Under the pieces are notes generated by a model. The model saw only the letters and a list, made by a program, of their open reading frames with translations, was not told the DNA's origin and did no database searches. 64,000 bases of DNA from NCBI RefSeq assembly GCF_017562075.2, contig NC_054084.1, positions 2,460,001-2,524,000 of the forward strand, read 5' to 3'. Below, one piece after another: positions 33,701 through 47,368 of the stretch (position 1 is its first letter; each line of letters opens with the position of its first letter). Source of the stretch: Anopheles merus (lineage: Eukaryota; Arthropoda; Insecta; Diptera; Culicidae). The translations under genes and the position numbers were made by a program.

Positions 33701-36700
33701 CAAACCATGCGTAAATTACCGCAATCTTTTTCCGTTAATGTTACCTATGAAATCAAACCAAGAGCATCGTTTCGGATATTCGGACAGCGATTTCCCGTAG
33801 CAAGCAACGTTTGTGTAAATGTTTATTACATGTTCTGTGTTCCTTATCTAGGCGCATCGTCCGTACATGTGTGTGAGTGGTTAGGATGTATATTTGCTGT
33901 TGGACATACCTCTAACTCTCCTAATCTAACTAAATTGGCTGTCTTTCCTAGGATCTTTCCATTGACCAGTCGTAGCACAAACATCCAAAACATCGGAAGA
34001 TGGTGCGTTAATGTGTTTAGTGTTAGGATTGCAACTTGTCGGACTCTCAGCATGGAAGCATTTACGATACGAGCGACGAACGGCACACGCACGCAGAGAC
34101 ACAGACACACAATATGTTTCTACACAACCTTTTCTCATGCGGAGACGGCATCACACATGTAGGAGCTTAAAGCATATGATGTGGCGCCCTTTTTCGCTAA
34201 CACGGTTTAGTTGCTAACTGCAACTAATGATGATGCACGATGATCTTTATTCGTCAAATAGGGTCGGCTTGGCTGGCTACCGTGTTTCAGAAGAAACTAT
34301 AGAATAATCCACTGAGATAATAGAAGTTGAAACGAAAAGGAATGCAACACATCCGAAGACAGTGCACGAGTACGAGTTCGTAAAAGTGTCCGTTTGCTAC
34401 AAGATCGTTCCTTCCATTATGGAAACATAATGGCACAATTTGGCAACTGTGCCTGTGTCGTTAATGCTTGCCACACACACACACACTGGGATGAATCGGA
34501 TGTGGCAAACTTGGTGCAATTAAATTCCGTTTTCCTTTTAGTTACACTGTCTCACAAAATCACAACTACCACGGCCTCAAACATAGAGACGACACGACGT
34601 TCGGTTCAGGAAGTTAAGTTCACGTTGAGTTTGGCGGTTTTATGGTGTGATCGTCTAATAATGGTCGTTCCTACTGGGCAAACACATAGTTTCGGCACTA
34701 GTTAGCTAGCGTGATATACCTTACAGAAGGAAAATTATTCTAGGAAACAACACACACACACACACACGTATGATTAATTCGTAAGATTCTGTCTACGTTT
34801 AGTTAAGATTGCGAAAAAGGAATAGCTATGCTCAGCTGCACAGGCTTTAACAGTCGAATACGCGAACGAATAGTTATAGTACAACAGCTTGTTTTAAGAT
34901 ATGATGTGATATGAGGATGAGAGTATGTGACGTTGTGTTTGTTGAATTGAGTAATATAAGATCCACACGGTTAGCGCCCAATCCGGTGTCAACGATGGTC
35001 AACCTAACCGGCTGCCTGTCACGTGTTTCGCAAGATTCGAACCAAACACAAACCTCTAAACCAACGCTAAAGCAGTATATTGGTGCGATATTAAAGCAAT
35101 GCGGCGCTCTACATAAAAACGTGCCAGAGCAAGAACAACTGCCGCCCATCAATGCTGTCCTTCAACAGCCTGGCACAGCGATCCTCCCTACTAATTTAGT
35201 GTTATGTGTTGAATAGTTTGTTTTCGCTCAAAATGGTAGCTACTTTTGTCTAAGTGTTATCCACTATCACTTGAAAGCATGGGCGACAACGTTGTCTACA
35301 CAATTCTTTCCTACTTCTGCTATCGTTCTGGCGTCCGCTGTATCACTGTCTTTTAAGATCTTTACTCTACTTCGCTCTCCGCTACTCGCAACCTCGAAGC
35401 AACAATCAACCAAATTTCGCTTGTATAATCAACACTTTTTACATCCTTGAAGTGTAATACTTTCATAGTTTCTTTGTTGATTGAGCAATTGTTCTATTTG
35501 CAAAATACAAGCGTCAGATAGTATTGCGTGTGCTGTGGGTGATACGACAGAGTTTGCATGGGATAGAGAGTGTTTTGCGCTGTTCATAGACGCCGTGTGC
35601 TTGTGTGAAGTACGTAATTCAAAGTCAACTAAAAAGCTTCAACCGCTTGCCACTTTTGAATGAGAAGAGTTAGTGTTACAAAACAACCAATATGACGACA
35701 TTGATATTGTTCAGCTTTTTGTTGTTGTTGTTGTTTGTAGGATGATCTTGAGTTTGTTGTGGCTTCTGAAGGTCTTATAATTGGCAGTGTAACATTAAAA
35801 ATTGTCGGATCGTTTGCATTTTTTTTGCCGTTGTGGTTGTTATTGTTGTTGTTTGCTTTGAAGGTTTAAAACTCGAGTGAGATAATCTTATAGTAAAAAA
35901 AAAGTTTTCCTTAACAACCTTTGTGAACTAAATGCTAGATTTAAACTTAAACCAAATACAAAAACGAATTACGGTTATAATTTCTATGTTTAAACTTACA
36001 TCATAATTTGTATTCTGTTCCTACTGCTTCTGATTCATTCTTCGTCTATGATCATTATTATTGTTTGTTTTTTTTTATCGTTATGGTTGTCTCAATTGTC
36101 CATGTTTTTATCATATTTATCGACCGAGCATGGGATTCCTCTTCCGCCGCTTCTTCCAAACGGGGTTTCTCTGCGATTACATCTATGTTGCTTGTTTTAA
36201 AGTATTCTTTGGAGAAAAATTAAATCTTTCTCTTCGTCCATGCTATTATCCTACCATATTTCTTTTTTTGTTTTGTTTTGTTTTCCTTTCGCCCACCCTC
36301 TCTACTAAACTGTTTTGGCTGCGCGCATGAAGCTGTACCGTTTTATTTTTTGCTCTATCTCCTATTGTTTGTTCCTAAGCTGGGTTGGCGTGTTGTAAAA
36401 CGAAAGACTTTTTCCGTGCACTTTTTGTCTCACACCACCGGCTGGTCTGGTGTAATGCATGGCGCATTTTCCCAAACGGTGAATTCGGTTGCGGTGTGCC
36501 AAATTATAGGGTTTTGGGGGAGAAAGGCTAGGATGGCGGAGGGGGGGGGGGGACGGGGGTTGTTTTTTTCCATTCTCTGACTTACACAATGCTAATGAGC
36601 AAGTAATGCTCCCAATCATGCAACTTGGGCTAAAAGCGCCCACGGCTAATAAAGCTTAGATCAATCGGACCAACAGCCCCCGTCCGTCCCGCCGTTGGTT

Positions 36701-36886
36701 TAGTTTTGTCGGAATCACAGGATCGTCTGCCAGTTGGGAGTCCTTGTTGTTGTGCCTCGGTAGCAGCTGTAGCAGCAGCGGCAGCAGCAGCAGTACGGGT
36801 AGGGTGGTGGTGGTGGTGTCGTTAAATGATAATACATTAAATTAATTAATTAAACGCTACATTTAAACTGAAATGACCAGTCCAGC
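33701..36886 (-). other. Probable long 3' UTR of the PPP1R14-like gene plus convergent spacer
   Basis: No coding frame is supported over about 3.2 kb. On the minus strand, AATAAA signals occur at 36342-36347 and 34246-34251. Depending on which is used, the 3' UTR of the phosphatase-inhibitor gene would be about 0.55 or 2.6 kb. The stretch is T-rich on the plus strand, with a GTT repeat at 35721-35735 and a poly-G tract at 36541-36552. Confidence 0.4.
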
Positions 36887-38720
36887 TCAGAGTGTTTTGG
36901 CCCTATCCAAAAGATCGCTAATGAATTTCTGTAACGAAATGTTTGAAGGTAAAAAAACAAGAGTGAGTTAATGAAAAAGTGTGTACGATGCTCTCTAAAG
37001 TGTAATTTCAAATAATAATTGCACAACGAAGCAGAAAACCATAAAGACCGGTTAATTCTGAACCGAAGAGTAGAGCGCGCCTAACAAGCGCCATCTAAAT
37101 TGGAAACTAACCCCATCCAGCATTGCATGGGCTGAGGATCGTTTAACTAAAATGGAAACCGAACGAAAGAAGCACGAAAAACAACTTACCGATATGTCTT
37201 GCGGTGGTCGTTTGCATGCGGAAAGCAGGCTCTGCAAGATAGAAAGGCAGAAACGGATATGTAAATTAATTATAAGGTGAAATCACGCCGGTGTAACGCT
37301 GGGGCGGCGTGTGTCTGGCCTGGGCCGCCCGCTTTCGGTTATGGAATGGAAGGTAGATTGTGCAATTAATTAGTTCACTGAATTAGTGAATCTGTTACGA
37401 TACGATCAGCGACTCGAACCCCTCCCATCAGCCGGCCTTCACACAAGCCCATACTGGTCTGGCAAAATTTATTGGAGCTCATTTTTTTCTTTGGCCGATA
37501 CCGCTATCTCACCCCCGCGGGCGTGGAGTGCAAACGAACGAACGCAATACAGTCATCAAGCGGTTATTCTAGATGCATTTCCGATCCGTTCATTGTAGGA
37601 GCCAACCAATAGGACAGGAAATGGGGAGCCGTTTCATTCATTTTTCACACACCTTCCCCGTGTCTCATAGGAAGGACAAATATGTGTAAATTGTATTCCA
37701 AATTAGACAGTCACTGTGGGCCGCCGCTGATCTGTGGCACTTCCTGAAGCTGCCTTCCTACAGCCAGTGCCTTTTTTTGTGCAGGTCCCCTTTAATGCGA
37801 TATGTCGTGGGTTGGAGGTGTCTCAGCGGTTTACTACCGCATCTACACCCATTGGCAGCAATAGTAAAGCAAGAAGAAGTATAAACCGCCAGCCCAGCCC
37901 GCCCGACACGGGACTATCGAATCCGATTTTGCGATTGTGCGCGCTGGCGACGGTTGGAATGTTGCTTATTTATTTCACGCCAGTTGCCAGATTTTATGTG
38001 GTTTTCCTCGGTCTTTACTGCCGATGATCAACGCTGCCGCGCCAGCGGCTGCCCGTGTCATGAACATTTTTAACCGGTAGCACAAAATCCGATTGTTACG
38101 ATATGGGATTTAAAAATATAATCTTCGTTGGGCCTGAGACCAGCGACGATCGTTCGATTGTTGCTTTTCCAATCAAACGAAGAATTATTTTTGGACCACC
38201 ATTCCACATTCCCGGACCCGGCCGTCGTGCGTGTGTCGACCCAGCACCGTTTTATGCCGCCGCACGCCATTATACTTACGAACAAATGCGATCTTCTTAT
38301 GTCATCGGTGTCCATGTCTAGAATCTCGTCGATGTCCACGTCAATAGCTTCTGTCTGCGCTCGGGCAACATGGGCAAAACAGGGCCGCAATGAAGAAGAA
38401 GAAAAAAGGGATCGAACAAAAAAAAAAAACACGTTAAACGTATTAATTAACCGTGGTTCCCTGTAGACTGCCGGCTGGCTGGATCGTAATGGATCGTCAC
38501 TACTTACGGGTGGGTCGAACAGTTTCTGCAGCTCGTCGTACAGCCACATCTCCACCGCTAGCCGCTTCCGGATCAGGCTCATCTGGTGCGAACCGTACTT
38601 GGCTGTGAGGAACTTCTCGCGGCGCTCCTTGACCTCGCCCTTCTCGGTGAAGTTGACGCGCAGACCGGTGCGGCCGGGGGATCGCTCGCAATCGTTCATG
38701 GTTTCAACGCCGCACTGCAT
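36887..38720 (-). CDS. PPP1R14 (CPI-17-like) protein phosphatase 1 inhibitor
   Basis: Spliced minus-strand CDS complement(join(36887..36928, 37190..37231, 38280..38354, 38508..38720)), 123 aa, all introns phase 0. The block FLTAKYG....LIRKRLAVEMW aligns with the PHIN domain of CPI-17/PHI-1. The threonine at residue 39 corresponds to the phospho-switch (Thr38 in CPI-17) that makes these proteins strong inhibitors of PP1 and myosin phosphatase. The next exon gives IDVDIDEILDMDTDDIRR, matching the acidic IDVDELLDMESDD helix. The two 42-nt exons encode LLSACKRPPQDIS and KFISDLLDRAKTL, matching the C-terminal helix. The start may instead be the second ATG, seven codons later. The protein is expected to be cytosolic and regulated by PKC/ROCK-type kinases. 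Confidence 0.88.
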
Positions 38721-39384
38721 GATCTTCTCGCGCTGCTCTGCTGATCTTCGCTTTACGCTTTACGGACGTCTCTCCTGGGGCTTTAAGCTGGACACACACA
38801 CGCACCACGCCTTCTGCTATCTTCCGTGCTTCGCTCGTCTCTAATCACCCAAGGTGATGAGGTCGCGTCCGCCACGAAATTGACGAACTTTGAAAGGCTT
38901 TCTTTTCCTCTCCTGTCCTCTCACACACAGGTTCAGACAATCTGCAAGAGTCGGAACGGACGGGAAAGAAAACGTGGGATTTAATAAATTAATAACACTA
39001 AGCGTTAAATTGATAGCTCAGCGCGTGATGCGCATCGTTGTCACGATCTTTAGTCCGGTCCTTCCTCTGTCGTCTTCTACACACACACACACGCGCACGT
39101 CTCGGCTAATGTAATTAAGCCTTATTTATCATGTTCCTACTTAAGTCGGCATCGTTTTGGCGGCAGATTTTTCAAACGATTTCACCGAAATTGACCACCA
39201 ACGGCCAGTCGGCATGAGTATTTCGACTGCCGCTGCCGAGCGGCGGAATCTCCATCTGTGGGTTGTTGTTTTTTTTTCGTGCATCAATATTAGAATACCA
39301 CGAACGTAATGGAGAGTTGGCAATTGACTGATCGAAACGACTCGTGAAGGTGTGAAACAACGGATCACTGTTCCGCCTTTTCAG
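38721..39384. other. Upstream region of the PPP1R14-like gene
   Basis: Contains CA repeats near 38790 and 39080 and poly-T near 39270, but no supported coding exon. It presumably holds the promoter and 5' UTR of the minus-strand phosphatase-inhibitor gene. An upstream non-coding exon cannot be excluded. Confidence 0.35.
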
Positions 39385-39966
39385 ATTATATCCGTCACCA
39401 GAGTCTAGAGAGTGCCGTTTGCGCCCAATTTGGGGAACATTTCAGGGATTTTAACATTCCAGGTGAACCAGGCACACAGACACCAATGCTGAGCGATAAC
39501 ACCGGTTGTCCATTACGGTCAGCGTGTGATGCGGGTATGCTCTCGCGCACCGTATGAATCAGCCAGTGCAGTTGAACAAACAAGGGGACAGATATGCTAT
39601 TAATAGGACAAACAAGAGTTTCCATTACGCATTGATTGATACACTTCCCTTATCAATTTCGGCTTGTTAGGCTGTTTTGGCTACGTTGGTACTTTGCCGA
39701 GCGTTAAGAAAAGTCTGGTTTTCATCGTTATCGAAGCACGCGTCGCTCATGATCATGATGATACAGGGGTTTTCTGGAAGATGCCTATTTATTTATTTGT
39801 CGCTTCGCCAGGAAGTGCGTCGTTGGAATGTGCAATGACATGGCAACATTTTTGGATGGGGAAGCTTCCTGAATCATTCAAGAAATTTAACGAAACAATC
39901 GAATGGCCTTACGATGTCAAAAACAAGGCGATTAGAGAGCAAGAACTTATCAACGTACTTTTCTGA
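39385..39966 (+). CDS. Unrecognised gene, 3' part, two phase-matched exons
   Basis: Two exons join in phase: 39385..39462, preceded by a pyrimidine-rich acceptor CCGCCTTTTCAG and ended by CCAG|GTGAAC, and 39671..39966, preceded by CTTGTTAG. Together they read about 124 codons to a TGA, and AATAAA follows at 40055-40060. The peptide runs through FRDFNIP, then GCFGYVGT, then WQHFWMGKLPESFKKFNETI near the end. I find no start exon upstream. If the upstream exon is spurious, an ATG at 39781 would give a 61-aa frame. FNIP-G-x-x-G-x-x-x-GT faintly recalls the core of HARBI1-type transposase-derived nucleases, but the catalytic aspartate is not there. Function unknown; a decayed or domesticated transposase or an orphan gene are both possible. 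Confidence 0.3.
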
Positions 39967-40054
39967 ATTCAAGATCCAAATATTAGTATCATAATTACGA
40001 ACCATTTGCAAGCAAAAGCCGTTATTCCAATGCTCTTCAGTTATAGCTCTAAAG

Positions 40055-40060
40055 AATAAA
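40055..40060 (+). terminator. Poly(A) signal after the 39.4-40.0 kb gene candidate
   Basis: AATAAA followed by an A-run, 88 nt after the TGA of the candidate. It supports a transcribed 3' end here. Confidence 0.4.
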
Positions 40061-43000
40061 AAAAGATCCAGAGCATCAATCCAGACAGAAACAATTGGAT
40101 AACAAGTGCATTGTAATTCAATTTAAAACAGTTCCCTTTGGCTTTGTCCATGACCTACGGAATTCGTGCCAGCAATTCATCTCTTTGCTCACTCTGTATG
40201 CGTTGCAATTTGGTTGGCAATAGGACGACCAAAACGACCTGATTTTGGACGGACTAAAAATCCCCCAACTACAATTCAGCAACAATAGCAAAAAACGGGC
40301 ATTTATGCATTGAACTTGCTAATTAAAATAAAATTATATGCCTTTGTGCCTTGGTGACCCACGGCAACAAATTTAGAACGTAGTTGTACACAATGCACGG
40401 TGGACTACACCACCTGTAGGTCAATGAAAATCAATGGTTGGGTGAGAATGCACACGCATCCAAGCACCGGTTTTCTACTACTGCTGCAACTCATCATCAT
40501 CACCATCACCATCGTGTACCGAACCATACCGGGAAGCAATATTTTATGTCTGTCCCTAATGCACCGTGTCTTGTGTCCCTTCCGCGTGCCGGAAGTATGC
40601 TTTGAAGCCCATTTCGCTCTCGTTTTGCACAATCAACATGTAATCACGTATGTGTTGGAACTGGTGCTGTTACCGGCCTGAGTGCATGAATCCATCATCA
40701 CAACAATGAGCCCTATGTCAAAGCCACCTTCCACCGTCACCCGACCACTTCCTAGGACCCCGTCATTATGACGCGACATTTGGACGAGACCTAGCCCGTT
40801 GGAAAGAAACCGGGCTAATAGTTTCTGTGTCGCATTGAAGGTGTGCTGCTTTATTTTGCAATCATTACCTTCATCTCTTCCTTGTGCCCCATGCTCCGGA
40901 AAAGCTTGATTGTTTGCTGTCTCCTTACTGTAAGACATTCTCTATCGGGAGTCGTCTGTGTCGGACTAACTGACTGGCTGACTGATGGGACGATAGCGGC
41001 GGATGTCATCGTTCCATCTTTTGCTGCTTGCCGTTTTGCCTGCCTCGCAGATGGCACACATTGTCGCTCTTGGGACTTGTATATATGTGTCATCCCCTTA
41101 TTGCAGGTCTCCATGGGCATGGGAGTTTTTCTATTCACCATAATAATAATCGATATTTTATTATAATCAAACCGCCGTGACACACACACACCTCGCTCCT
41201 GTACTGTTGCTGGCATGCAAATAGCGCCTGGTTTAGAATCAGGTTCGCAATTCATCATAGCAAAGTCTTGGGTTGGGTGCTCTACTTTTCCCCTTCAGTG
41301 CATCTCCATTTAGCTTCTTTGTATCGTTTCTTCATGTTGTTCAAAAACAGGGATTTCTATTCTTCTGTTCTCTACACAACCCTCCACACACAAACACCTG
41401 TACTCGACGATCAGGTAATAGATTGGATGGGGACCGAAACAAAGCACAGGCAGCTATAGCGGAAGCTTGACACTGATGTTTTCTTGTACATTGCTCTATT
41501 TTCATTAGTAAAGCGTCCTCCCCACTCGGAACCCTACTGTCGCAGTTATGACCAGTAACAGAAGAGTGCGTCCCCCCACAGACTGTCGGTGGAGTGAACT
41601 GTGCTTGGTAATTTCACTGCCTCCATTGTATGCAAAAGCGGCGACTTCTTTGATATGATGATGAACTCACGTGCACGGCACACATTCGCATTGTCCTGCT
41701 GGTACAAAGTAATATAACTGTACTCGCCATCTGCCGCTTTAATGCCCATGAAGTGCATTTATTTTCTAACAACAGTAACAGCGGATGTAATAAACACAGC
41801 TCCGACAGTTCCCATTCCACAGAGTGTCATCTTACCGGTTGTCGTACCTACTGCAACGTATTACAGCGTAGCTGGAAAAATGTGGAAAAAAAACTAAACG
41901 TGTATCCTTTACATCCAACGTCCAACGCAAATGCGCATTCGTTAATCGTGCCCAGATTGACGTAAACGGCGGCTGAAGGGCAAGCAAAGTGAATGTGCAA
42001 CCCATTTGGCAGTTTCTTCGCTTCTAAACATTTGTTTTCCATCAACGTCAGCAACAACGTGACACGGCCCCTCCAGAGCGCAGGACAGCGATGCCCCCAA
42101 TGACATCAGATTAATTATTTTGATTCACTCACATCGCCGATCTATAGTGAGCACCAATTTACAGCGTTGAATCGAAACCAGACCCCAAGATGACTTTGTA
42201 CGCTGGTGTCACAGAAAAACACTCCCTCCGAATGGCTCCACCTTTCGCTGTACTAGATGTAAGTATAGCTGCATGCATTCATAACCATAAAGATACATAA
42301 GCACAACATTTGCCAGCATTAACTGTCAGTGTTTTTGCGTATGCTCATCGCTCGCTCCATTCCATCCCACCCTGCCGGGGGTCTATTCCCGCATAATTCG
42401 ATCAGCATAACCAGCTCCGTTGGCTGCAACACCGGGCTTCAGTGTACTGTGCTGCACAACCAAGGGGGCATTCGTGCGTAACGACCGTCGAGTTAATTGA
42501 ATGTGAAATGAGTACCCATTTGCCGGCAAACCAACCATGATGGACACTGAGCTGCACTACAGAAGGGCTCCACTACTGCAGCGGAAAGGGTCTTTTTTCC
42601 TTCTTGAAAGGCCTGAGACTGTGCAGAGAATAAACTGCATTGCGTTGCTTGGTTCTGTTTGGGGGGTTTTGAAATTCATATTCCAATATGCGCCAGTGTA
42701 AACAGATAAAGTGTCATGAATGCACGAGAGGTTCGCCAACTTGCGAGGTTTCAGCCCAGAAGGTTGGTTATTAACATAATACCTTCTCCACGCACTCGGG
42801 CTAGGTGCGGCCACACCACCACCGTCAGTCGCAAACAAATTTCTGATCCAATTAAGATTTTGAGCTTCACCTGAAACATAATGCGACGTTCTAACGACAC
42901 GAGATGTAAACAAGATGCCTCAGCTTGGTTGATGGTGCTGCCATAATTCAATATTCTGGTGCATGCATTCTTATTTGCAGCGCCGCTAGCTAGGCGGGTA

Positions 43001-46000
43001 TAGGACGTGTCGAAGAATCGCTTCTAGGCAATGGACATTCATTTGTCAGCATTTTTGGTGCTCCTTATCTCCTCTTTCCCGCGTTGGACTCGCGTGCAGG
43101 CAGTAAAAGTTGTGAGAATGTAATTAAAAAAACATCATTGATATGGTGGTTTGTGCAACTGACACTCGGCTGGAAAGCTATTATGTTCTTGTCCGTGGGG
43201 ATATATCACGCTCAAATTTGAGCTGCCAGTCCCAGCGATTGGCCAATGCCATTGAAACTCCCTACAGGAAGTTTTGCTGAAAACGATTTTCGAGCGTTCG
43301 CGTGTTGGCAACGTTAATTGAAACGAATTATTGCAGACGTTTCGTAAAGTTTTGCACCCCAAACCACCACCACCTGCGTCTGTGATTTGATAAATCGCTC
43401 TTCAAATTGCAGACTGAGGCTACACACACACACAAACAGGCAGACATCATTATAATGTTATACCTTTCGATTAAATTTTGTTTTGTAAAGCTAAGCCAAA
43501 CAAACGGGGCAAAAAAACAATCGACACACACACTCAGCCAGGAAAAAAGACCCTTTCCCAGCCGGGAAAGCAAATAAAAATTCTACAACCAGCGGGAATA
43601 AAAATCTGAAAGTAGTGCAGCTACTACTAGCACGCAACATCCCCCCCCCCCCCCCCTCTAGAGATATAGGGTGTGTAATGTGGAATCTACATATGGAAGA
43701 AAGCGAAACGGTGGAGCAATAACTCGAGGGTTGTCATGCCAAAGGGTTGTGCATACTTAACAGAACTGCTGCAGACACATTCACTGCCTATAAAACCTTC
43801 AGCGAAAGCACCCCGGAACCTGCTCTACCGGAAGCGCTTTATGCTGGCGTTCTAGGAAGGGCCATTGTGTGGCCAAATGCGTGGCGGAGTATGCGGTATA
43901 GCGTGTGTACCAAAGAGCAGGCGCTTCCAACGCAGACCATTTTTTTTTGAAATCAAGTATAATTAGACGAGATTTAATGCTGCCTCTCTTCACGTTTGGT
44001 TCCGGTTCGTGGTCGCTTGACAATGTTTAATTGGATCATAATGCAAATCGTAAAAAAGTGTCATGAACACAGCAAAGTAGACCAAGATATGGGAGAACTT
44101 TATCCCCGACCCCGTACTATGTGTGCTCAGTGTGCAGAACACATTTTTGATTACAAAATTGACGCAGGTTTGTGTGTGTGTTCCAGAGATGCGTCGATAA
44201 TGAATAATAAATTACTTGGTAGGCTTCATGAAAACAGGATAAACAGCCGCTGATTTGTAAGGACAAAGGCTCAAGAAGAAGAAAAAAGTCCATTATGCGG
44301 GAAGTACCGTTGCTGGGCGGGAAGAATCCAATCGCATTATGTTCTGCTGCTGGACCGAACTCGTTCAACAGCTGACGCAGGTTTGCGTGCCCCACGACGT
44401 GCCAGTATGCTGTGTTAGCGGTGTTAGCAAAACTGGACAGAGAATGATGTCACCTACAAACGACTCGACACTCGCGTGACGACCTGAAACGTGAAACCCT
44501 GGCCCCTGGGATGGGGCCACATCGAAGGAGCCTTCCCGTCTGCCGTGCGTGCTCTCTCTCTCTCTCTCGCTCTGTATCTCACGTTCTTTTTGGGCTCCGC
44601 GCATTACTTTTTATCCCGCCACCGATCAATGGGCTCTTGCGATCGTGCCGATGAAACCGGTTATTGCCCGTCGCATCAGATCTTTGTGCTGGCGATCACC
44701 GATTGGTGAACTCCTCCAGGGCAACGCCGAGGCCCTCAACGAGATTCGCGAGCTGCTGAGCCCCCTGGTTGACGGTGGTTGGACGCGACTTGCGTCCTAA
44801 TTGTGGCAACAAGAGGGAAAAAAGCACCGCAATGTCCGGTTACGTCATTCGTCGTGCATTCCTTCGTGCTGTCTATGTGCATGTAGCACCAATAACACGC
44901 GTTGTACTTGAACTACATTTCGCCAAAGGAGAAGAGGGCCCACACTACAAGACACTAACATCTTCAGCCAACGCCGATTAACCGGAGCAGCGGGTAAGCA
45001 GGCTCTTCACCAACATCCCAAAATTTCGTACTCTTAGCAACACAGATCGTTGTAATAGCACAATTGCGTGTGGCAAAGTTTATTGCATCATCTGGAGCTG
45101 TGTAAGCGGTAAAAGAGGTATGAAATAAATCGTAACATGCTACCTTACTTTCAAACGACGTGGTCTTGATTCCTGCAGCGGGGTTTTCTGTTCACTGTTC
45201 ATGCTAACCATGTCAGTTCCTTGTCGCAGTTTCTCCCCCCTTTTTTTTTTGGCTTCGCGTACGACTCCCGCAAACCAGTAACGTGTAAATATTTAACGTG
45301 TCAGCGGTCAGTGGTAATTAATGTTACAAAAGCTCGCTCGATTTTGGCGCACTTATCGTTCGAGCGGGTGTCACGAGAATGTCTGCGACGTTTCACTCAG
45401 CAGCGTACACTTTGCTAAAAGTCGGACAAAGTTCCCTTCGTGCCAGTCGTGTGGATTTACTTTCCCAATAAGCATGAAATCGTCGTTGAGTTCATGGTAA
45501 CGAGCAGATACAATATTGACATTTTTGCTGGAGGTGAACCTTGAACGATTCCCCAAAATTTTGCGTCGTACAATTACACTATATTTAAATGCTGCCAGCT
45601 AATTCAGTAGCGCAGCAATACGAGAAGATGATAAATGGTTATATCCACTAGCCATTGTCTTCTAATCGGGCTGCTCTCATCTATTACTTCCACTTTTGGC
45701 GCTATGACTGATGGGATGCCGCAAGCGAAACAATACATCCGGATGTAATGGTTGATGTATTATGTAGGAAAAAATCACTCCGATTTGTAGCAGCTTAGGC
45801 TCGTGGGCGTCATATATGATGAGCTATAAATAATTCGTATAAATCTCCAATGCCCTTTCGCACGATTGTACCCTCACTCTTTGCTAGTAGTTATCCTTCC
45901 TTACACAGTGTCATAGATATAAATAACCTCACAGTAGCTCGTAGTGCCACAAAGATCATGGACGTTGCTTTATTCCACACCCAACGTGGGGTCAGCCATG

Positions 46001-47325
46001 GAAAAGAGCATTGGTCATATCTTACGACAAAACGATTGACCCTTGATTTTGGACTTGTTGTGTGGCTACCCAGTGGAATCCAATATCAATATCGGTTAAA
46101 TATGCAAATTAAACACACATTATTGTGACAAGCGGTTATCACTTTCGCAGTCACACTCGGGACGGTTAATCTCCAGAGAGCAGGATCTCCCCATCGCATA
46201 AGCGAACAAAGACGATTTACAGCATGAAAACCCGTACGAAACGTAAATATCCCACCGCGCTATGGCTGAAGCTGCTTTAAACAAAACATAAACAATCATA
46301 ACGGTTTCTTGCGCCCTTACCAGTGCCAGTTGCCGCAGTTCGCTTTTCTTTCACTTTTCGAAGCCCACCCATTGCAGAGGGCGCGATTCGGTGCGATTGT
46401 AAACAAACTCTCAGGCCAAAGCAAATGAAACGTGTTCGCATTCGTTTCTCACCAAAACAAACAAAGTCTGCAAGTCAACGACTTGCACGGGCAATCTTTG
46501 TTTTTCCTCCGCCCTCCAGTTCAAAGGTGTTCCCGCGGAGCCACGGTGCATACGAGTGCACTGTACACCCATTGTAACTGCACCGGTTTCCCATCCTACA
46601 TGACCTCCACGGGATGACCTTTTTAGCAAGTGCGTTGCAATATTGCTTTCACGTCTTACACATTCGCAATAGCAAGCACAATAATCTCAGTCATTCATCA
46701 CTTTTGCTTATGTTTACAGTGCAGATAAGGTGATCTTTTAGAGGAAAACAAAAGCACAATCCCACAGCAATTGCTGCACTGTTGTAATGAGTGAGATTGG
46801 GATGTGGCGTGGAATGACCTCAAGATCTTGAACAAGTTTGCTCCTTCGGTGCATCACGGTGAGAACCATTCCCTGAGCTGGTTTAAGGGTGATTTCTTGG
46901 TTAAAGCAATGCGCTATAATTACGATGCGCTACTAACTATAATGACAGTACGGCAAGCTTATTGAGCATTGAAGGGATCAAAGAAAACAGATTCATCTTC
47001 AAGTGAAACTTTACCGAGCACTCAACTTCTAAGGAAACAACTTTAAAATCCCATTATCGTGAGAGCGTTTTAGCGTTAATTGGCTACAATCATCTAATGG
47101 CAGCTTATCAGCCCAACTTGGCTTATCTAAATTCTTCCTTATCGATTTATTAAAGAATCACTCGTAAAAGGGCAGCTTGGCAGCTTTAGTGGCAGAGGGC
47201 CAAAGCGAGATACAAACAATCGTAAAGTCTTGTTCGGGTCCCGCTGTTGGCACCATTTATGGTATGCCGCATGACCCAGTTCTGAGTAGCAACTGAATAT
47301 CTGCAAATTTAGCTCACAAAAATAT
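40061..47325. other. Gene-poor stretch
   Basis: No frame combines an ATG or acceptor with protein-like composition. Present are short CA repeats, a 16-nt poly-C tract at 43641-43656 and poly-T. A GC-rich patch around 44700-44800 reads as ALNEIRELLSPLVDGGWTRL on the plus strand without a matching start, splice site or poly(A) signal. An ATG frame of 92 codons at 45850-46128 resembles nothing known. Confidence 0.4.
43641..43656. repeat. Poly-C tract (16 nt)
   Basis: The longest of several homopolymer C/G tracts in the window. Others are at 22992-23005, 36541-36552, 52601-52613 and 54045-54056. Such tracts are error-prone in sequencing and their length may be inexact. Confidence 0.85.
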
Positions 47326-47331
47326 TTATTT
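47326..47331 (-). terminator. Poly(A) signal of the minus-strand 47.4-47.9 kb gene candidate
   Basis: AATAAA on the minus strand, 38 nt beyond the stop codon of the candidate's last exon. Confidence 0.4.
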
Positions 47332-47368
47332 TGTTTATCACACAGGACAGAGTTTTTGGGACATGCTT

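Noticed and set aside
44549..44800. Plus-strand frame ending ALNEIRELLSPLVDGGWTRLAS
   Set aside because: The codon bias looks coding over about 100 nt, but the frame begins in a CT repeat and has no acceptor, start context or poly(A) signal.
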